Made by a program: the position numbers and the translations under genes. A DNA stretch of 64,000 nt. Origin: Asaia bogorensis (GTDB taxonomy: Bacteria; Pseudomonadota; Alphaproteobacteria; Acetobacterales; Acetobacteraceae). The stretch is from positions 24,894-88,893 of the forward strand of contig CAMBRC010000005.1 of assembly GCA_945869965.1 (NCBI GenBank), in the 5' to 3' direction. Positions 59,753-64,000 of the stretch are shown in pieces (the first letter of the stretch is position 1; every line of letters begins with the position of its first letter). A model generated the notes under the pieces. It did no database searches and was not told the origin of the DNA. It was given only the letters and a program-made list of their open reading frames with translations.

Positions 59753-61579
59753 ATGGCGCCCCCAATCCTCTTCCTGTCCGACATCCACCTCACTCTAGGG
59801 ACCGCTCCGCTATTGCGCGGCGCAGAGATTTCCGTCTCGCCCGGCGACCGGCTGTGCCTGGTCGGCCGCAACGGCTCGGGCAAATCCACCCTGCTGAAGA
59901 TCGCCGCCGGCCTGCTCGCACAGGATTCCGGCCAACGCTTCGTCCAGCCCGGCGCCACCGTGCGCTACCTGCCACAGGAGCCCGACCTCGCCGGCTTCGA
60001 GTCAACGCTGGCCTATGCCGAAGCCGGCCTCGGCCCGGGCGACGACCCGCACCGCGCGCGCACCCTGCTGGAAGCCCTCGGCCTCGACGGCACCGAGCAT
60101 CCGGATCGCCTGTCCGGTGGCGAAGCCCGCCGCGCCGCCCTGGCCCGCGTCCTCGCCCCCTCGCCCGACATCCTGTTGCTGGACGAGCCGACCAACCATC
60201 TCGACCTGCCCGCCATCGCCTGGCTGGAAGCCGAGCTCGCCTCCCTGCGCTCCGCCATGGTGCTGATCAGCCATGACCGACGCCTGCTGGAATCGCTCTC
60301 GCGCGGCATCGTCTGGCTCGACCGCGGCGCCGCCCGCCGGCTGGATCGCGGCTTCGCCCATTTCGAGTCCTGGCGCGACGACACGCTGGAACAGGAGGCG
60401 AAGGAGCGCCACAAACTCGACCGCAAGCTGGTGATGGAGGAAGACTGGCTGCGCTACGGCGTCACCGCCCGGCGCAAGCGCAACGTCCGCCGCCTCGGCG
60501 ACCTGCACGAATTGCGTGCCCGCACCAAGCAGATGCGCGGCCCCGCCGGCGGCCCCAAGCTCACCGCCACCGAGGGCGACATCTCCGGCCGCATGGTCGT
60601 GGTGGCCGAGGGCGTGGAAAAATCCTTCGGAGAGCGCCCGATCGTCCGCGGCCTCATAACCCGCGTCCTGCGCGGCGACCGCGTCGGCATCATCGGCCCC
60701 AACGGCGCCGGAAAGACCACCCTGCTCAACCTGCTCACCGGCGCGCTCGAACCCGATGCCGGCACGGTGAAACTCGGCGCGGCACTCCAGATGGTGACCC
60801 TCGACCAGCGCCGCGACTCGCTCGACCCCGACTCAACCCTCGCCGACACCCTGACCGGTGCCAACGGCCGCCGCGGCGGCGACCAGGTGATCGTCAACGG
60901 CCAGGCCCGCCACGTCATCGGCTACATGAAGGACTTCCTGTTCCCACCCGAACAAGCCCGCACCCCGGTCGGCGTCCTCTCCGGCGGCGAGCGCGGCCGC
61001 CTCGCCCTGGCCGTCGCCCTGGCCAAGCCCGGCAACCTCCTGGTGCTCGACGAACCCACCAACGACCTCGACCTGGAAACCCTCGAACTGCTCCAGGAAC
61101 TGCTGGCCGACTACCCCGGCACCGTCCTGCTGGTCAGTCACGACCGCGACTTCATCGACCGTGTCTGCACCAATGTCCTGGTGGCCGAAGGCGACGGCAC
61201 CTGGCAGGACTACGCCGGCGGCTGGTCAGACATGCTGGCCCAGCGCGGCGCGCCCCCGTGGCTCCCCGTGGGACACCAACCCGCCCGCGAGCCCGCCAAG
61301 CCGAAATCAACCGCCGCCGCCGCCGTGCCAACGCTGCTGCGCAAGCTCAGCTTCAAGGACAAGCACGCCCTGGAACAACTGCCGGCCCAGATGGAAAAAC
61401 TCCAGGCCGACATCGCCCGCCACCAGGCCAAACTCGACGACCCCGACCTCTATCGCCGCGACGCCCGCGCCTTCCAGAAAGCCACCGACGCCCTTACCCA
61501 GGCATCCGTCGATCTGGCCGCCGCCGAGGAACGCTGGCTGGAACTGGAAATGTTGCGGGAGACGTTGGGGGCAATTTAG
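59753..61579 (+). CDS. uup: ABC-F family ATPase, Uup type
   Basis: A 608-residue cytoplasmic protein with two ABC ATPase domains and no membrane helices: Walker [10 protein letters not shown] and GPNGAGKTT, signatures [16 protein letters not shown] and [16 protein letters not shown], and Walker [12 protein letters not shown] and [11 protein letters not shown]. The interdomain linker ([21 protein letters not shown]...) is long and helical, as expected for the P-site tRNA-interaction motif, and the C-terminal coiled coil ([21 protein letters not shown], about residues 540-600) is the Uup feature. ABC-F proteins act on the ribosome; Uup has also been linked to DNA recombination. It is divergent from the importer operon and ends before paired repeats. 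Confidence 0.92.
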   Translation: MAPPILFLSDIHLTLGTAPLLRGAEISVSPGDRLCLVGRNGSGKSTLLKIAAGLLAQDSGQRFVQPGATVRYLPQEPDLAGFESTLAYAEAGLGPGDDPHRARTLLEALGLDGTEHPDRLSGGEARRAALARVLAPSPDILLLDEPTNHLDLPAIAWLEAELASLRSAMVLISHDRRLLESLSRGIVWLDRGAARRLDRGFAHFESWRDDTLEQEAKERHKLDRKLVMEEDWLRYGVTARRKRNVRRLGDLHELRARTKQMRGPAGGPKLTATEGDISGRMVVVAEGVEKSFGERPIVRGLITRVLRGDRVGIIGPNGAGKTTLLNLLTGALEPDAGTVKLGAALQMVTLDQRRDSLDPDSTLADTLTGANGRRGGDQVIVNGQARHVIGYMKDFLFPPEQARTPVGVLSGGERGRLALAVALAKPGNLLVLDEPTNDLDLETLELLQELLADYPGTVLLVSHDRDFIDRVCTNVLVAEGDGTWQDYAGGWSDMLAQRGAPPWLPVGHQPAREPAKPKSTAAAAVPTLLRKLSFKDKHALEQLPAQMEKLQADIARHQAKLDDPDLYRRDARAFQKATDALTQASVDLAAAEERWLELEMLRETLGAI

Positions 61580-61586
61580 AAAGCAC

Positions 61587-61702
61587 GTTCTTTTTTGAAA
61601 AAAAGAACCAAAAAACTTTTATTCATTTGGCCGGGTGCCAGTCACCAGCACCCGGCCAAAATCCAGAAAGTCATTTTGCTTCTTTTTCTCCAGAAAAAGA
61701 AG
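61587..61702. repeat. paired A/T-rich inverted repeats (locus 8) around a GC-rich hairpin
   Basis: Unit 61587-61608 has arms GTTCTTTTTT around GA; unit 61679-61702 has arms CTTCTTTTTCT around CC. Between them GGCCGGGTGC and its complement (61629-61638 and 61648-61657) form a ten-base GC-rich hairpin. The locus separates the convergent uup and rhodanese genes and is well placed as a bidirectional terminator. Confidence 0.88.
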
Positions 61703-61710
61703 GCCTTGCC

Positions 61711-62082
61711 TTACTTCTCTACCTCGCCCCCAGCATCCACCCACCCCTTGAACCCGCCAAGGTTGCGCACGTCGGTAAAGCCCATGTCCTTCAGCGTCTT
61801 GCCCGCCAGTGCCGACCGCCCGCCCGAGGCGCAGTAGACGATCACCGTGCGATCCTTCTGAAACGCCGGATCATGGCTCGGCATCGCCGAATCCGCCTTG
61901 AACTCGATCAGCCCGCGCTGCGCATGCACCGCGCCCTTCACCTTCCCATTGGCCACCTCGGTGCCATCGCGCACATCCACCACCAGCGCGCCCTGGGCAA
62001 TCAACGCCTTTGCCTCGTCGGCTGATATCCGCGGCACCGCGGCATTGGCGGCATCCAGCAGGTCTTTCACAGTCACGGCCAT
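61711..62082 (-). CDS. rhodanese-domain protein
   Basis: A 123-residue single-domain rhodanese that would transfer sulfane sulfur. Seen: ISADEAKALIAQGALVVDVRDGTEVANGKVKGAVHA and the active-site loop VYCASGGRSALAG with C84, followed by the usual VRNLGGFKGWVDAGGE. The loop of six residues fits the thiosulfate-type rhodaneses. No signal peptide is present, so it is cytoplasmic. Length is typical. It is convergent with uup. The next minus-strand gene upstream is DUF1028, 59 bases away. Confidence 0.9.
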   Translation of the reverse strand: MAVTVKDLLDAANAAVPRISADEAKALIAQGALVVDVRDGTEVANGKVKGAVHAQRGLIEFKADSAMPSHDPAFQKDRTVIVYCASGGRSALAGKTLKDMGFTDVRNLGGFKGWVDAGGEVEK

Positions 62083-62141
62083 GGCTCGTCCCCCTATTTG
62101 AGTTCCCGCCAGGATGGCAACTCCGCCCGGGATTGCAAACC

Positions 62142-62861
62142 CTAGCGCCGCACCCGCAACGGCGACCCCGCCGCCTTGAACCGCGCATCGATGGCATCCA
62201 AGTCGATCGCCCCCGCCGGATCCGCCTTGCGCGGCGCACTGGCCAGCCCAGGCTCACGATCCCGCCGCCACAGCACCAGCAGCCGCGCCAGCTCATCCAG
62301 CGGCGTCGTGCTGTCATCGCAGCGAATGCACAGATCGGGAAAATCCTCAGTCGTGAACAGCCGCATCGCCGCCGATTGCTGCCCCCGTGCATCCCCGCCA
62401 GCACGCTGCCCGGCCTGCATCGCCGCCATCAACCGCTCCGGCAACGCCAGCGCTGCCCCCGCCAGGAACGCCCCCAGCGTATCCCCCACCACCGCCTCGC
62501 CGACCAGCATATTGCCCGCCACACTCACCGACGGCCCGGCCTTGCTGCCGCACCACAGCACGCAATTCTCGCCGGTCCATGCCGCGGTCCGCCCAAGGCA
62601 ATCGATCGCATGCACCTGCCGCAGCCCACGCCCCTCGTCGCTCGCCACCGCCCCGCGGATCGCCTGCTCCGGGGTCAATCCGCGCGCCATCGCATCCAGG
62701 ATCGCCGGCCCCAGGTAGCGATTGGAAAACGACTGCGACGCCACCGCCCCCACCCCTGCCCGGATATGCGGCACGCTGGCCCCCACGGCAAAGTTGCAAG
62801 TCGCCACAGCAACCGCGAGCGCGCCGGTATCCGCGTCATGCGTCAAGATCGACCAGGTCAT
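62142..62861 (-). CDS. DUF1028 family protein
   Basis: A 239-residue protein matching DUF1028, an Ntn-hydrolase-like family of unknown function. Family features are the opening MTWSILTHDADTGALAVAV, CNFAVGASVPHIRAGVGAVASQSFSN (broken as seen), GLTPEQAIRGAVASDEGRGLRQVH and VAGNMLVGEAVVGD. It lacks the peptidoglycan-binding extension found in some members. The start at 62861 is where homology begins; upstream in-frame codons would add about 50 unrelated residues. It lies just upstream of the rhodanese gene on the same strand. Confidence 0.87.
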   Translation of the reverse strand: MTWSILTHDADTGALAVAVATCNFAVGASVPHIRAGVGAVASQSFSNRYLGPAILDAMARGLTPEQAIRGAVASDEGRGLRQVHAIDCLGRTAAWTGENCVLWCGSKAGPSVSVAGNMLVGEAVVGDTLGAFLAGAALALPERLMAAMQAGQRAGGDARGQQSAAMRLFTTEDFPDLCIRCDDSTTPLDELARLLVLWRRDREPGLASAPRKADPAGAIDLDAIDARFKAAGSPLRVRR

Positions 62862-62971
62862 GCGCGCATCCCTTGCCCTGTCCGGCCCATCGCGGCCAGC
62901 ACCGCGGCACTTATGCCGGACACCACCCACCCAGACCAGTCCAGGAAATCCGCGCCGGGGCTGCACGAAAT

Positions 62972-63169
62972 GTGGCCGCACCGGAACAGTCGCGCTACAT
63001 CCTCTTCCGGGCAATCAACCTGGGAACCGATATCGGCATGAGCACCGGCAAGCCTGCCCGCATCTGCCGGCTGCGCCATCAACGACGCTCCGCGCTGATG
63101 CGCGGCTGGCACGAGGACCGCGTCCTGGACATCCAGACCACCGGCCTCGCCCATATCGGCACCCGATGA
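62972..63169 (+). CDS. small uncharacterised ORF coupled to the esterase gene
   Basis: An open frame of up to 65 codons, from GTG at 62972 (or ATG at 63040, giving 43 residues), ends in a TGA that overlaps the esterase ATG by four bases. The overlap is typical of translational coupling and is the main support that it is real. The peptide is basic (ICRLRHQRRSALMRGWHED), has no signal peptide, and resembles nothing I recognise. The remaining 110 bases toward the DUF1028 start (62862-62971) show no gene. Coding status is uncertain. Confidence 0.35.
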   Translation: MAAPEQSRYILFRAINLGTDIGMSTGKPARICRLRHQRRSALMRGWHEDRVLDIQTTGLAHIGTR

Positions 63170-64000
63170 CCATCCGGCCATTGCTGCGGACCCTGCTGCG
63201 GATCGCCCCGTTCGCCCTCGGCCTCGCCACAACCCACCCGGCCGCCGCCGGCGAATTGGTGCCCCAGGTCATCCACTCCCCAGCCCTCGGCCGCCCCTGG
63301 AACATCAGCGTCTACCGGCCGGACGGCTATCAGACGAGCGGCATGCGCTATCCCGTCTTGTATTTCCTCCCCGGCCACGGCCAGCGCCGCGATGAATGGT
63401 TCAACAGCACCGTGCCCGAACTGGCCGACGCCGCGATCGCCTCCGGCCGTATGCCAGCGGGCCTGATCGTCATCCCCGAACTCGGCTCGACCTGGGGCGT
63501 CGACGCCAAGGATCGGATGCAGACCGCGCTGCTCTCGGACCTCATACCAGCGATCGAGCGCGACTGGCGCGTGTTGCCCGGCCGCGCCGGACGGGTGATC
63601 GGCGGCATCTCGGCCGGCGGCTTTGCCGCATTGCGCCTCGCCCTGCTGCAACCGCACCGCTTCGCCGCCGTGGCCGTGCTGAGCCCCGCGACCTATGTGC
63701 CCGAACCGCCGCCACAATCCGCGTCGCGCAGCAGCGGCGTGTTCATCCGTCCAGGCGAAGCGACGTTCGACCTCGAGACCTGGCGGTCGTTCAACTACCC
63801 GGCCCTGCTGCCTGGCTTCCGCGCCACCGGCACCAACATGCCACTCTTCGCCGCATCGGGCGACGCCGACCACCTCGGCACCCATGACCAGGCCCAGCGC
63901 TTGCGCGAAACCTGGCGGGAACTCGGCATGCCGGTGGAACTTCGCCTCGTCCCCGGCGGCCACACCTACGATGTCTGGCGGATGCTGCTGCCCGATGCCA
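63166..64000 (+). CDS. secreted alpha/beta esterase (esterase D / PF00756 type), 3' end cut off
   Basis: The frame is open from the ATG at 63166 to the end of the window (278 residues visible). A signal peptide (TIRPLLRTLLRIAPFALGLA, cleavage after AAA) is followed by an esterase fold: RYPVLYFLPGHGQRRDEW, nucleophile S149 in GGISAGGFAALR, the acid near GDADH (D233 or D235) and H266 in GGHTYDVW. This resembles the esterase D/feruloyl-esterase or PHB-depolymerase-like group, whose members act on acyl esters in the periplasm. The C-terminal end lies outside the window. It begins with a four-base overlap with the small frame upstream. Confidence 0.85.
   Translation, partial: MTIRPLLRTLLRIAPFALGLATTHPAAAGELVPQVIHSPALGRPWNISVYRPDGYQTSGMRYPVLYFLPGHGQRRDEWFNSTVPELADAAIASGRMPAGLIVIPELGSTWGVDAKDRMQTALLSDLIPAIERDWRVLPGRAGRVIGGISAGGFAALRLALLQPHRFAAVAVLSPATYVPEPPPQSASRSSGVFIRPGEATFDLETWRSFNYPALLPGFRATGTNMPLFAASGDADHLGTHDQAQRLRETWRELGMPVELRLVPGGHTYDVWRMLLPDA

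Overview
The window looks like chromosomal DNA of a very GC-rich alphaproteobacterium, most likely of the Acetobacteraceae/Rhodospirillales (inferred from gene content and style; no rRNA or other marker gene is present). It carries about 55 protein genes, mostly metabolic and transport genes. No tRNA, rRNA, CRISPR array, transposase or phage gene was seen.

Layout. 1-7 kb: a cut-off alpha/beta hydrolase, a methyltransferase, serine-glyoxylate aminotransferase, a DUF2306 membrane protein, a large FAD/Fe-S dehydrogenase and signal peptidase I. 7-13 kb: a small paralogous-family gene with an apparently leaderless promoter, DUF924, an isopropylmalate-dehydrogenase-like enzyme, an HD hydrolase, an uncharacterised protein divergent from an EAL phosphodiesterase, and small envelope genes. 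13-22 kb: RecQ, an OmpA-like fragment, CydDC, an SDR enzyme, CrcB, an SRPBCC remnant and an amidase. 22-29 kb: a branched-chain-type ABC importer operon (livHMGF) with an acyl-CoA synthetase and a binding protein. 29-39 kb: a DsbA-like oxidoreductase, a DMT transporter, dehydrogenases, a GST, a 3-hydroxyacyl-CoA-type dehydrogenase, and an MFS transporter followed by an acyltransferase that lies between near-identical copies of the MFS 3' end. 39-45 kb: the second paralogous-family gene and a four-gene peptide/nickel-type importer operon with two tandem binding proteins and no ATPase gene. 45-54 kb: a Crp/Fnr regulator, DUF2892, a flavoprotein-SelD fusion, a PEP-CTERM protein, a malate/tartrate dehydrogenase, a beta-helix protein, a sulfonate/nitrate-type ABC importer and a cysteine phosphatase. 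54-64 kb: a second branched-chain-type ABC importer with a fused permease-ATPase, an ABC-F ATPase, a rhodanese, DUF1028 and an esterase cut by the window end.

Three things stand out. First, eight intergenic loci carry A/T-rich perfect inverted repeats (three related types), usually as two units facing each other; they occur between convergent, tandem and even divergent genes, so they are not simply terminators. Second, two distant paralogous genes (7.2 kb and 39.1 kb) share the same promoter geometry, with GTTAGTTAGTA in the spacer, an A-tract 32 bp upstream of the -35, an ATG where transcription should start, and a similar TTTGTTACG motif at the 3' end. Third, a recombination scar at 37.5-39.1 kb flanks the acyltransferase gene.

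The strongest functional theme is uptake and catabolism of organic acids and amino compounds: two LivHMGF-type importers, a peptide-type importer, an NMT1-type importer, an acyl-CoA synthetase, 2-hydroxyacid, malate/tartrate and 3-hydroxyacyl dehydrogenases, and serine-glyoxylate aminotransferase. By eye the + strand is C-rich in about 1-9.4 kb and 30-41.8 kb regardless of gene direction, and G-rich in about 42-50 kb.
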